Below are positions 27,385 to 35,485 of a stretch of DNA of 46,606 nucleotides, piece after piece. Each line of letters starts with the position of its first letter. The stretch's first letter is position 1. This stretch comes from Cerasicoccus arenae (GTDB lineage: Bacteria; Verrucomicrobiota; Verrucomicrobiia; Opitutales; Cerasicoccaceae), in the NCBI RefSeq assembly GCF_014651635.1, contig NZ_BMXG01000008.1, forward strand, positions 1-46,606, in the 5' to 3' direction. Under the pieces are notes generated by a model. The model was given only the letters and a program-made list of their open reading frames with translations. It was not told the DNA's origin and did no database searches. Both the position numbers and the translations under genes were made by a program.

Positions 27385-27510
27385 AAAACGATACGGCCCT
27401 TAGGAATCCGGCTCATTCAACCGTCAAACAGAAAGCAATTTGTGTCTATCTACGTAAATCTACAAACTCTTTACAAATTTCCAAACCTAACTTCTCAACA
27501 CGTTGCAGCT

Positions 27511-28311
27511 ATGAAGATGTCCCCGCCTCAATTTAAATTTAAAATCATCTCAGTCATTGGCGTTGCCAGTATGACTCTTGCCTCACATGCCGCCACAATC
27601 GGCATCGATAACGCCAGCGCCAGCGCCTATGACAGTGGTTGGGCCGATGGCGACAATGGCGTGATCAGCGGTAACGCTTTTAATGCGTGGTCATTGACTA
27701 CAGAGGGTGATGGTGCCGCCGGATTTTTTATTGGTGATTCCACCAACCTTTCCTCTCCCGGTGCCGACATTAATGTGTCTGGGGAATCATTTGGCATGTA
27801 TGCGCAAGCCGGTTCAGTTTTCACTCAATCTCTGGCTACTCGTTTCTTCAGCAGTGACCTTTCACTCGGGCAAACCTTCTCTGTCGAACTCGCAGTGAAC
27901 TTCCGTAACGGCTCAAAGGGAATTAACCTCCTGACATCCGGCAGTAGTAACATCTTCAACTTTGACATAGGCGGCGACGACTACGTTGTTTCCAATGCGA
28001 CAACTGGCGACGGTAGCATCGCTAACAACGACTACAGCTCCGACACCTCATTTCTCTTAGAGTTTACACAGTTTGATGGCACAGGCGGCACTTGGAGCAT
28101 TACCCGTAGCGGTGGCGTAACTGGTGTTGATACTGGCACCTACTCTGGCGTCGTTGGTGGCTTTTCTCTCTACGTCCAGCAAACAGATGGTGGTTCACCC
28201 AATGATCTATATTCTAACAGCATGATGATTGTGCCAGAGCCCAGCACTTATGCAATGATCGCTGGCTTGGCCATGCTTACTCTAGCACTAATACGCTGCC
28301 GCCAAAAATAA
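27511..28311 (+). CDS. PEP-CTERM exported protein of the GW-GD family
   Basis: A 266-residue protein from the ATG at 27511; the frame extends to a GTG at 27442 but the extension is not signal-like. MKMSPPQFKFKIISVIGVASMTLASHA is a signal peptide. The C-terminus has the PEP-CTERM sorting signal: VPEPSTYAMIAG, a hydrophobic stretch (LAMLTLALI) and basic residues (RCRQK). Such proteins are sorted by exosortase/archaeosortase-type enzymes to the surface or extracellular matrix. The body (AYDSGWADGDNG, AFNAW, AGFF, SGESFGMYAQAGS, LSLGQTFSVEL, FSLYVQQTDGGSPNDLYSNSM) matches the secreted protein at 9695-10522, so they form a paralogous family. It follows the GH13 amylase by 126 bases and is probably co-transcribed. 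A starch-binding or surface-display role is possible but unproven. Confidence 0.82.
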   Translation: MKMSPPQFKFKIISVIGVASMTLASHAATIGIDNASASAYDSGWADGDNGVISGNAFNAWSLTTEGDGAAGFFIGDSTNLSSPGADINVSGESFGMYAQAGSVFTQSLATRFFSSDLSLGQTFSVELAVNFRNGSKGINLLTSGSSNIFNFDIGGDDYVVSNATTGDGSIANNDYSSDTSFLLEFTQFDGTGGTWSITRSGGVTGVDTGTYSGVVGGFSLYVQQTDGGSPNDLYSNSMMIVPEPSTYAMIAGLAMLTLALIRCRQK

Positions 28312-28337
28312 GCCATTTGCACTGTTCTGATTTTGCG

Positions 28338-28367
28338 AAGCCTCTCCGGTCCACGGAGAGGCTTTTT
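28338..28367 (+). terminator. Rho-independent terminator after the PEP-CTERM gene
   Basis: A perfect 11-base-pair stem (AAGCCTCTCCG with CGGAGAGGCTT) has a five-base loop (GTCCA) and runs into TTTTT. It lies 26 bases after the PEP-CTERM stop codon and closes the amylase/PEP-CTERM unit. Confidence 0.9.
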
Positions 28368-28614
28368 GCTGCCTACCAGTGACACCTCTAATCAATTCAA
28401 CATAAATGAGTAAGGAAAATGGAGAGATGAACCAACTGTTACGCTTAGAGTAAAGAAGTCTGATCCAAGTGCACATTTTCTTGCTATATGGACGATGATC
28501 TAAACTTGAGCTAAGCCTTCGATCCACAGCATTCAGCCGAGAGAAACAATCAATGCGATTACTAAGCAGCAACTACTGATCGTCATACATGCTTGGTTCT
28601 ACAACGAGAGCAAT
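28368..28614. other. Intergenic stretch between convergent units
   Basis: About 250 bases separate the terminator from the end of the minus-strand transporter gene. I see no gene here and no clear terminator for the minus-strand operon. Confidence 0.5.
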
Positions 28615-29913
28615 TCACTCTTCGACGTCATCTACAAAGCGGACACAGATCGCGGCAATAAGCATGGAAACACCACCGAGAATGACTGCATTCATGGTGT
28701 TACCGCCCAGCAGCGTGGACATCACTTTGCCTAGGCCTAGCGAAGCCGCGATTTGCGGCAGCACGATGAAGAAGTTGAACACCCCCATATAGAAGCCCAT
28801 CTTTTCAGCTGGGATTACGTTCGCCAACATCGCGTAGGGCATCGAAAGAATGCTCGCCCAAGCCACACCCACGCCCAGCATGGAGAGCAGCAGCATCGAA
28901 GGCGAACCAATCACCATCACCGAGAGCAGCCCCAGCGCACCGATTCCCAGACACACGGTATGAATGCCCTTGGCACTGAATTTTCGAACAAGCAAAAGTA
29001 GGAGAAAGGAAAAGGCAAAGGCCACTCCATTATAAACGGAGAAACACACGCCGCCCCACTCCGCACCAGCCTGATATTCAGGGCTTCCCTGAGCGCCTCC
29101 GAACACATGCGTGGCAATGGCCGGGATGAAATAAATCCACATGCAAAAAAGGCCAAACCAAGTGAAAAATTGCACTACGGCAAGCTGCTTCATTGCTTTA
29201 GGCATGGAGCCAATACCTTGGAAAATTTCCTTGAACGCCGTGCTTACGCCAGCTGATTCTCTCTTCTGCTTCTCAAAAGCCTCGATATCCTCCGGCGGGT
29301 ATTCCTTGGTCGTCAGTATGGTGTAAACCACCGCGCAGAAGAACACCACCGAGCCCACATAAAAAGCAATGTGCACAGCCTGCGGAATCGCATTTCCGGA
29401 CGCTTTCTCCGTCACACCAAACCAGTTGGTCAGCATCCAGGGAAGCGATGAACTCAAGACAGCGCCGAGTCCTATCAGCAAACTTTGCATTGCAAAGCCA
29501 ACCTTTCGCTGATCCTTGTTGAGCATGTCTCCGACAAAAGCGCGGAAGGGCTCCATGCTGATGTTTACCGAGGCGTCCAATATCCAAAGCAGCCCGGCGG
29601 CCATCCATAGCGAACTACTGTTGGGCATCGCAATCAGGGATAAGCTGGCGAGGATCGCCCCTACCAAAAAATATGGGTGTCGGCGGCCAAGTTTCGTCCA
29701 TGTGCGGTCACTGTAGTATCCGACGAGGGGCTGGATCAATAACCCGGTCAGAGGCGCGGCGAGCCAGAGGAAAGCAATCTCGCCTTCCTCGGCACCCAGA
29801 TACTGATAGATCGCGCTCATGTTGGCCATTTGAAGGCCCCAGCCGAACTGGATACCAAAAAAGCCGAAGCTCATATTCCATATTTGCCAGAAGGATAAAC
29901 GAGGTTTCTGCAT
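28615..29913 (-). CDS. MFS sugar transporter, probably for maltose/maltodextrin
   Basis: A 432-residue membrane protein with about twelve hydrophobic helices. The N-terminus (LSFWQIWNMSFGFFGIQFGW) and the loop YYSDRTWTKLGRRHPYFLVG, with its SDR...GRRHP motif, match the MFS group that includes bacterial MalY/MalA-like maltose carriers and SLC45-type symporters. It sits directly after malQ (56 bases) in the same direction, so import of maltose or short maltodextrins is the likely job. In the window it is the only visible importer for the locus: no SusC/SusD pair and no ABC transporter is present. Substrate is inferred from context. Confidence 0.88.
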   Translation of the reverse strand: MQKPRLSFWQIWNMSFGFFGIQFGWGLQMANMSAIYQYLGAEEGEIAFLWLAAPLTGLLIQPLVGYYSDRTWTKLGRRHPYFLVGAILASLSLIAMPNSSSLWMAAGLLWILDASVNISMEPFRAFVGDMLNKDQRKVGFAMQSLLIGLGAVLSSSLPWMLTNWFGVTEKASGNAIPQAVHIAFYVGSVVFFCAVVYTILTTKEYPPEDIEAFEKQKRESAGVSTAFKEIFQGIGSMPKAMKQLAVVQFFTWFGLFCMWIYFIPAIATHVFGGAQGSPEYQAGAEWGGVCFSVYNGVAFAFSFLLLLLVRKFSAKGIHTVCLGIGALGLLSVMVIGSPSMLLLSMLGVGVAWASILSMPYAMLANVIPAEKMGFYMGVFNFFIVLPQIAASLGLGKVMSTLLGGNTMNAVILGGVSMLIAAICVRFVDDVEE

Positions 29914-29969
29914 GGTACTGGGAATTAGGTAAAAGTTACTTTAAGCAGGGAGAGAATAAGCAGTGAAAA

Positions 29970-31553
29970 TCATTTGGTAGTCACACTTTCGTGCAAGCTA
30001 ACATGCAATCCGCGCTTTGTCGATATCGTGAGTTCAGACAATTCAGCCATCGCCGTTCCTAGTGGCTCGATGGAATCTAAGCGCCAACGCCAACTTCCAG
30101 AAGCCTGCCCCGGCGTATTCATTCGCGCTTCCGAGCCAAGCCCTATCAAATCCTGAACGGGCACGATGGCTGCCGCGCAATTCGACTCGTAAAGGCGACG
30201 GATGAAATCTTGATGGATTTTCGATCCGTCAGTGCCGAAATAGTGCATTGCGTTAACTCGCTCTGCCTCGATTTCGTCTGCGCTCCGCGTGCTACCGTTG
30301 CCCGATTGGCTATGGAACCAGCCCGCCACAGTATCGTTGTCATGCGTGCCAGTGTAGGCGACACAATTTTCGTCGTATGCCTCCGGTAAAAAAGTGCTTT
30401 TCATCGGATCAGTGCCAAACGCAAATTGCTCAACACGAATACCGGGCAGGAAAAATCTATCGCGCAGCGCCGTGACCTCCGACGTAATCACGCCTAGGTC
30501 CTCGGCAATAACCGGTAAAGGCAAACCAATGTCGCGCACGAAGGCTTCCAACACCTCTTCGCCGGGGGCCTTGACCCACGCACCATCGATCGCCGTCTTC
30601 GCGCTGCCGGGGATTTCCCAGAAGGCCTCAAAGCCGCGAAAATGATCAATCCGAACGATGTCCACCCAACTGAGTACCTTACTGAATCGCTTACGCCACC
30701 AGGCAAAATCCTCGGCCCGATGCTGATCCCAGTCATAAAGTGGGTTGCCCCAAAGCTGTCCGGTCTTGCAAAAATAGTCAGGCGGCACGCCCGCCATGAC
30801 CGCCGGACTGCCATCACGATTCAATCGGAATAAATTCGGTTGTCTCCACACATCCACACTATCATGCGCAATAAAAATCGGTAGATCGCCAATAATTCGA
30901 ATGCCTCGCTTTTGTGCCGTCTCACGTATGTCTTCCCACTGCCGGTACAGAAGAAATTGCTCCAGCTTGGCACGCTCAATTTCTTTCGCAAGTTCCCGCC
31001 TCGCAGTGCTCAGGGAAAAGGCGTCCCGGTCACGATAAAGCAGCGGCCATTCTGCCCATGCCTTACCGCCAAACCGCGATTTTAACGCGGAGTAAACCGC
31101 GAAGTCTTCCAGCCAATAAGACTCCACGTCGAGAAACGCCTCGTATTGGACTCGTAGCGGATCGCCTGGTTTCAACTTCACAAACGCCAGTGCAGCACAG
31201 ACGCTAAGCTTATGTTTATTCTCATAGACAGCTTGGTATTCGACCGTTCGCCCACAAGGGATACGTAATGAGTCAAGGAAGTCATTATCGATCAGGCCCA
31301 GCTGATGCAGGTATTCCGGACTGAGAAAAATCGGGTTGGCGGCAAAAGCTGACAAGCCCTGATAGGGCGAGTCACCGTAGCCTGCGGGATTGAGTGGCAG
31401 GATTTGCCAGAGGTTCTGCCCATGATCGGCGAGAAAATGAATCCAGTCATGCGCACAAGGGCCGAAATCACCGGCTCCGTAATCATTGGGCAGTGATGTC
31501 GGATGCAGGAGCAACCCGCAATCTCGATGAAATAGCTTAGGAGCCTGCTTCAC
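29970..31553 (-). CDS. malQ: 4-alpha-glucanotransferase (amylomaltase, GH77)
   Basis: A 527-residue cytoplasmic GH77 enzyme that transfers alpha-1,4-glucan segments and releases glucose from maltodextrins. The start LHPTSLPNDYGAGDFG and NLWQILPLNPAGYGDSPYQ are MalQ hallmarks. Catalytic regions are VRIDHFRGF with the nucleophile Asp (~302), VIAEDLG with the acid/base Glu (~351) and YTGTHDNDT (~402). IRIIGDLPIFIAHDSVDVW also matches. The start is GTG at 31553, supported by AGGAGGAAGG just upstream and by full-length alignment with the family. It is in one direction with the secreted GH13 gene upstream and the transporter downstream. Confidence 0.95.
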   Translation of the reverse strand: MKQAPKLFHRDCGLLLHPTSLPNDYGAGDFGPCAHDWIHFLADHGQNLWQILPLNPAGYGDSPYQGLSAFAANPIFLSPEYLHQLGLIDNDFLDSLRIPCGRTVEYQAVYENKHKLSVCAALAFVKLKPGDPLRVQYEAFLDVESYWLEDFAVYSALKSRFGGKAWAEWPLLYRDRDAFSLSTARRELAKEIERAKLEQFLLYRQWEDIRETAQKRGIRIIGDLPIFIAHDSVDVWRQPNLFRLNRDGSPAVMAGVPPDYFCKTGQLWGNPLYDWDQHRAEDFAWWRKRFSKVLSWVDIVRIDHFRGFEAFWEIPGSAKTAIDGAWVKAPGEEVLEAFVRDIGLPLPVIAEDLGVITSEVTALRDRFFLPGIRVEQFAFGTDPMKSTFLPEAYDENCVAYTGTHDNDTVAGWFHSQSGNGSTRSADEIEAERVNAMHYFGTDGSKIHQDFIRRLYESNCAAAIVPVQDLIGLGSEARMNTPGQASGSWRWRLDSIEPLGTAMAELSELTISTKRGLHVSLHESVTTK

Positions 31554-31561
31554 CTATTTCA

Positions 31562-31571
31562 CCTTCCTCCT
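31562..31571 (-). promoter_or_regulatory. Ribosome binding site supporting the malQ GTG start
   Basis: On the minus strand AGGAGGAAGG precedes the GTG at 31553 by eight bases. It is one of the strongest Shine-Dalgarno sequences in the window and decides for the GTG as start codon. Confidence 0.75.
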
Positions 31572-31607
31572 GAGTGTAATTATTCTTTTTGACCATTCCA
31601 ATAGCTT

Positions 31608-34103
31608 TCACTTAGCCCTGTTTCGCGTGGAACTCATTCGTCCCATTGTAGGGGCCATGATTGAATTCCCAGGCTTCTCTCGCTCGATACGAATTTCCCA
31701 GTAATTAACGTCGAGAGAGTTGATTTGCTCGACGTAAATGCCGTGCTCAAGCACGTCACTGACTTTCATCGTATAGAGTTGGTTACTCGTCGACAAACGA
31801 TCCCGAAGCACCAACCAGCTATTGCTAGAACGATTCAGGGCAAGCGCTTCAGCGGCAACTTCTGGCAAATGAATTCGCACTTTGCTCATGCCAGACTGAG
31901 GATTGAAATTTGCTGTGACCAAGTAGTGCGAGCCACTCCCCATATCGCTCCGCAGGTAGGAAAAAATCCAGTGTCCGGAAGCGCTAGTCCGCTCCACACG
32001 ACCATAGGCTGGGTTATCGACATTGGCGTGATTGAGCATGATCGTAGTGCCCTGCGTAAAAGCGGGCTCCACCTGAAGTTTGAGCAATCGAACATACCAC
32101 GCCCGCAGGTCAACTTGCGCTGGGGAGAGGTGCCCACCGTCCGCCGCACCGCCGTTCCACCATTTGTTGAGTTCAGGCAACGACCAATAATCGAAAATCG
32201 TGCTCCGCTGATCGTCACCGCCAAAGCCTTCTCGACCCTCGCCAAGTTCCCCCACTTCCTGTCCATGATAAATCATAACCGGCCCCTGCGATAAACCAAA
32301 GAGTGTACCAGCAACCGGTCGACCGACCTCCATGCCGAGTCCGCCCCAAGAATTCGAGTTCGCTAATCGCACTTCATCGTGGTTCTCCGCATAACGCAGA
32401 GCGCATTCAAAAAAGTAAGGCCCGAACTCGTCCTCAACTGTCTGCAAATCATTGGCCCAAGCCGACCCATGATAAATCTTTTCCAGCGTGTCGTAACCAG
32501 GGTCGTCATAAACCGCCTGAAAACCGGCATCCAATAGCGCCACCATCACATTTGTGTCAGCCTCCAGTGCGGGGTCGTGGCTCGGCACTTTGGCGGGATC
32601 GTCATTATAGGCTTCTGCACAGAAAAACACCTCAGCATCACGCTCCTTGGCACGATGAATAGACCACTTCCAAAATTCGGGTGGGACCATATGCGCCATG
32701 TCCACACGGAATCCATCCACGCCCATCGATTGCCAATACGCGAGGATTGCATCCATCTTCTTCCAAGTGTCCGGCGTCGGCTTGCGCGGGCTCACCGCGG
32801 TGGGATACTCGGGCGGACGATCTCGGTGAATAAAATCAAAGCCGTAGTTCAATTTCACCGTTTCATACCAGTCACCATCAGTCGGACGCCAAGTCGCCTG
32901 ATTGTTGCCCGTCACGCGACCATGCACACGCTCCGGCATAAAATAGCCGTCCGCATGCCCCACTAGCCGCGCGGTTTCATTGAGTATTCTGCCGGTCTTA
33001 TGATCAACTGTTGGCAGGCGCAGTGGGGCATTTCCTTTCGCAACTTTTGACGTTAGATAATAAAAATTGTTATCCGAATCGAAATACACATTTTTGCGGT
33101 CATTAACCCCAAAGTCCAGTTCTGGATGAATGTCGGAGGCATAGCTGCGGGCCACATGGTTCGGGATAAAATCAATGAGCAGCTTCAATCCAGCCGTATG
33201 CATTCGTTCTGCGAGCGCTTTAAATTCGTCTAACCGCTGTGCTGGATTATCGGCGTAATCAGGAGATATATCGAAATAATCCCGCACGGCATAAGGGCTA
33301 CCAGCAATACCCTTGAGCAGGTCAGGATCATCCGGCGCTTGGCCGATTTTGCTGTAATCCGTCGAGGTCGCCTGTTGTAAAACACCGGTCAACCAAATGT
33401 GAGTCAGGCCGTCCGCCTTCAACTGTTGCAACACTGGGAGACTTAGATCGCTGAATTTCCCGACTCCATTTTCCGCAAGGGTGCCGTTAACTTTTCGCGT
33501 TTCATTTTCATTACCAAACAAGCGAGGCAGCATCTGGTAAATACGTGGCCGATTACCCAATGCGCCATAGCGTCCGCACTCGACCCACTGACCATCCGCC
33601 TCCACCGTATAATAACGTGAAAAGTAAACATCCCCATTGTTGCTGCTACGGATTCCACCACGATCCAAAATAATTAGACCATCCTTTTGCTGGCGAAACC
33701 ACTGCACCGCCCGCACACAGTCGAACAATGTAGATGCCCGAAAAGAGACCACAAATTCCGCGTCCCGAGACTCTAGTTTAAAGTCAGCAGCAGAGGTCGG
33801 TTGCCAATGGTAATTGCGATAAATGCGTGCGTCGGTCACCGCCCCACCCTCAACGCGCAACACGCAGTCGGCCTGAAAAGGAAGGTAGACACGTTTGCCC
33901 GAATCCGTCACGACAACCGTAGATCCTGGGCCGTGACCAGCATCCATCGCTATCCAAGAAACATCGCCGCCCTGATTTTCAGAAAAAGGCAACGACAGTT
34001 CGAGCGGACGAGCGCTTAGTGACGTTAGTAACGCGAGAAAAAATATGAAAATGAAGGGCACGTGAAATCGGGTCGGAAAAACTGCTGATCGACGACTCAG
34101 CAA
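31608..34103 (-). CDS. Secreted GH13 alpha-amylase-type enzyme
   Basis: An 831-residue exported GH13 enzyme. The frame starts at TTG 34103 and no ATG is available before the signal sequence; a GTG at 34061 directly before PFIFIFFLALLTSLSA is an alternative. N-terminal ~200 residues are a beta domain (YWHQPTSAADFKLES-like region). The barrel begins about residue 210 with FSDLSLPVLQQLKADGLTHIWLTGV and carries LKLLIDFIPNHVARS (I), DGFRVDMAHMV with nucleophile Asp468 (II), FFCAEAYND with Glu497 (III) and YAENHDEVR with Asp576 (IV). The C-terminus is a beta-sandwich. It heads malQ and the transporter and follows the lacI-type gene, 72 bases apart, probably one operon. Confidence 0.92.
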   Translation of the reverse strand: MLSRRSAVFPTRFHVPFIFIFFLALLTSLSARPLELSLPFSENQGGDVSWIAMDAGHGPGSTVVVTDSGKRVYLPFQADCVLRVEGGAVTDARIYRNYHWQPTSAADFKLESRDAEFVVSFRASTLFDCVRAVQWFRQQKDGLIILDRGGIRSSNNGDVYFSRYYTVEADGQWVECGRYGALGNRPRIYQMLPRLFGNENETRKVNGTLAENGVGKFSDLSLPVLQQLKADGLTHIWLTGVLQQATSTDYSKIGQAPDDPDLLKGIAGSPYAVRDYFDISPDYADNPAQRLDEFKALAERMHTAGLKLLIDFIPNHVARSYASDIHPELDFGVNDRKNVYFDSDNNFYYLTSKVAKGNAPLRLPTVDHKTGRILNETARLVGHADGYFMPERVHGRVTGNNQATWRPTDGDWYETVKLNYGFDFIHRDRPPEYPTAVSPRKPTPDTWKKMDAILAYWQSMGVDGFRVDMAHMVPPEFWKWSIHRAKERDAEVFFCAEAYNDDPAKVPSHDPALEADTNVMVALLDAGFQAVYDDPGYDTLEKIYHGSAWANDLQTVEDEFGPYFFECALRYAENHDEVRLANSNSWGGLGMEVGRPVAGTLFGLSQGPVMIYHGQEVGELGEGREGFGGDDQRSTIFDYWSLPELNKWWNGGAADGGHLSPAQVDLRAWYVRLLKLQVEPAFTQGTTIMLNHANVDNPAYGRVERTSASGHWIFSYLRSDMGSGSHYLVTANFNPQSGMSKVRIHLPEVAAEALALNRSSNSWLVLRDRLSTSNQLYTMKVSDVLEHGIYVEQINSLDVNYWEIRIEREKPGNSIMAPTMGRMSSTRNRAK

Positions 34104-34175
34104 GGGTAGAGCATTATTAGAAACATTCCACCGACTAACCGCTAACTCCCCAATAGTGGACAGTTGAACCGAGCG

Positions 34176-35222
34176 TTAACGAATCTTGCGCACACTTGGC
34201 CCGTGAATCCAGGCACTTTCGATTTGTACCACTTGAGGATACTTCTGCGGGCCAAATTCATTCTTATATAACTGCCCCGCCACAAGGTCCACACCCGCAC
34301 TGCCAACCACTCGATTGTTCTGGCGCATACCGGCGATATGCGGAATGCCGTCATGCCAATCCAAGTGCACTAGGCCCATGTCCGTCGGAAATGAGACACC
34401 CGTATCAAGCATGACATCGTAGAGCTCTGTCTTATTCGTGATGATCACATCAGGCTCATGCTGCTGAATCGCCGCGATAGTTTCCGGGAGATTCTCATCA
34501 CGATAATTCACTGGCATGAGGAAATTCTCCGGCGACAAAAAACGCACCACACTTAGAAAACCGGCGCTGAACTTATCATCGAGTAATTTGTCGTCCTGTG
34601 TCGGCACCACAAGCAAGGGCCGCTTATAACCATATTCCAAAACCATCTGCGTCGCACGACGCGCAGTGAGGTATTGATCATTCGAGGCGCAGTTCAAATT
34701 GTCATTAAAATGCGTGACGCCGATTACCGCACAGGCAAAGTCATTCCAAAAGTCAGAGTAGTCATGTTGATGAATCGTTTTCTGGTCTAGTGAGGCAATG
34801 AGAATCAAGCCATGAATGCCCCGCGCTAGTAGGATCTGCTTTAGCCGTTGCGGACGGAGATCTGGCTGCTGGAGCCAGAATTCCTCAACTCCATAGCCCA
34901 ATTGCTCAGATCGACGAAGGACTCCTTCGCGGAGACGACGGAATGTATGGTTCTTGCAGATGTCCTTTTCGGGCGAACAGTTAACCAGCCCAAGATTGGC
35001 GCGAAAGTTCGGCTGATGCCCAGCGCGCAGCTGAGTCATCAACGAATCAATCACTGGATTTCGGCGGTAGCCTAAGTCCTCGGCAATTTTAGCAATTCTC
35101 TTCCGAGTCACCTCGGGGATACGTGGATCTTTACGTAGGGCAAGCGAGACAGCTGATTTACTAACACCAGCAGCATCGGCGATATGTTGCATGTTGGGGC
35201 GCTTGGGGGGGGGGACGGCCAT
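34176..35222 (-). CDS. LacI-family transcriptional regulator
   Basis: A 348-residue LacI/GalR-type regulator. The helix-turn-helix is at residues ~10-30 (NMQHIADAAGVSKSAVSLAL), followed by the hinge region VTRKRIAKIAEDLGYRRNPV. A periplasmic-binding-like effector domain follows (RGIHGLILIAS, GYKRPLLVVPTQDD, PDVIITNKTELYDV, DMGLVHLDW). It probably senses a maltodextrin-derived ligand and controls the surrounding starch genes, and itself through a dyad near its start. It lies between the GH13-malQ-MFS genes and the divergent giant enzyme. The start MAVPPPKRP contains a C10 tract; a downstream in-frame ATG (residue 11, MQHIADAAG) could restore translation if the tract slips, at the cost of the first ten residues. 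Confidence 0.93.
   Translation of the reverse strand: MAVPPPKRPNMQHIADAAGVSKSAVSLALRKDPRIPEVTRKRIAKIAEDLGYRRNPVIDSLMTQLRAGHQPNFRANLGLVNCSPEKDICKNHTFRRLREGVLRRSEQLGYGVEEFWLQQPDLRPQRLKQILLARGIHGLILIASLDQKTIHQHDYSDFWNDFACAVIGVTHFNDNLNCASNDQYLTARRATQMVLEYGYKRPLLVVPTQDDKLLDDKFSAGFLSVVRFLSPENFLMPVNYRDENLPETIAAIQQHEPDVIITNKTELYDVMLDTGVSFPTDMGLVHLDWHDGIPHIAGMRQNNRVVGSAGVDLVAGQLYKNEFGPQKYPQVVQIESAWIHGPSVRKIR
35205..35214 (-). repeat. C10 tract at the start of the LacI-type gene
   Basis: Ten G on the plus strand code on the minus strand for VPPP, eight bases after the A of the ATG. A one-base change would frameshift translation from that ATG, but an ATG at residue 11 lies beyond the tract. Confidence 0.9.
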
Positions 35223-35229
35223 GTTCTAC

Positions 35230-35243
35230 AGTTGAATACAACT
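35230..35243. promoter_or_regulatory. Inverted repeat 7 bases before the lacI-type start codon
   Basis: AGTTG-AATA-CAACT, with five-base perfect arms, ends seven bases before the ATG at 35222. It fits an autoregulatory operator. It shares size, AG...CT ends, an AAT centre and start-codon distance with the palindrome at 25402-25415. Confidence 0.5.
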
Positions 35244-35297
35244 TATGAAGAATCGCAAGTCTATGATAGAATTGGCGATTCGACTGTTGAATAGTCC

Positions 35298-35311
35298 AAA
35301 TACAGCCCATT
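35298..35311 (+). repeat. 14-base direct repeat, copy 1
   Basis: AAATACAGCCCATT occurs here and again, identical, at 35466-35479, 168 bases apart, both in the control region of the giant amylase gene. Confidence 0.85.
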
Positions 35312-35465
35312 TGTGCGAAAATCAGGAATTCATCGTCCACTTAGACTCTCCTATGAAAAAGCATCTATCCCTATGCAGCTAGTCAACCGTCAAGCAAGGG
35401 GCCGCATTACCTAAGAACCAAATAGCGCTATACTACTTTATTAAAACACGAATCAGGCCTATATT

Positions 35466-35479
35466 AAATACAGCCCATT
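35466..35479 (+). repeat. 14-base direct repeat, copy 2, just before the giant amylase ATG
   Basis: A second identical AAATACAGCCCATT ends six bases before the ATG at 35486, where a ribosome binding site would be expected. Confidence 0.85.
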
Positions 35480-35485
35480 AGCCCC

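Larger units (their letters stand above)
35223..35485. promoter_or_regulatory. Divergent control region of the LacI-type gene and the giant amylase
   Basis: This 263-base gap contains an inverted repeat next to the lacI-type start, a second weak dyad (GACT-GTTGAAT-AGTC, 35280s) and two copies of a 14-base direct repeat, one of them directly before the giant amylase ATG. No Shine-Dalgarno sequence precedes either gene. The AT-rich segment near 35428-35450 (GCGCTATACTACTTTATTAAAA) may hold a plus-strand promoter, without clear boxes. Confidence 0.5.
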
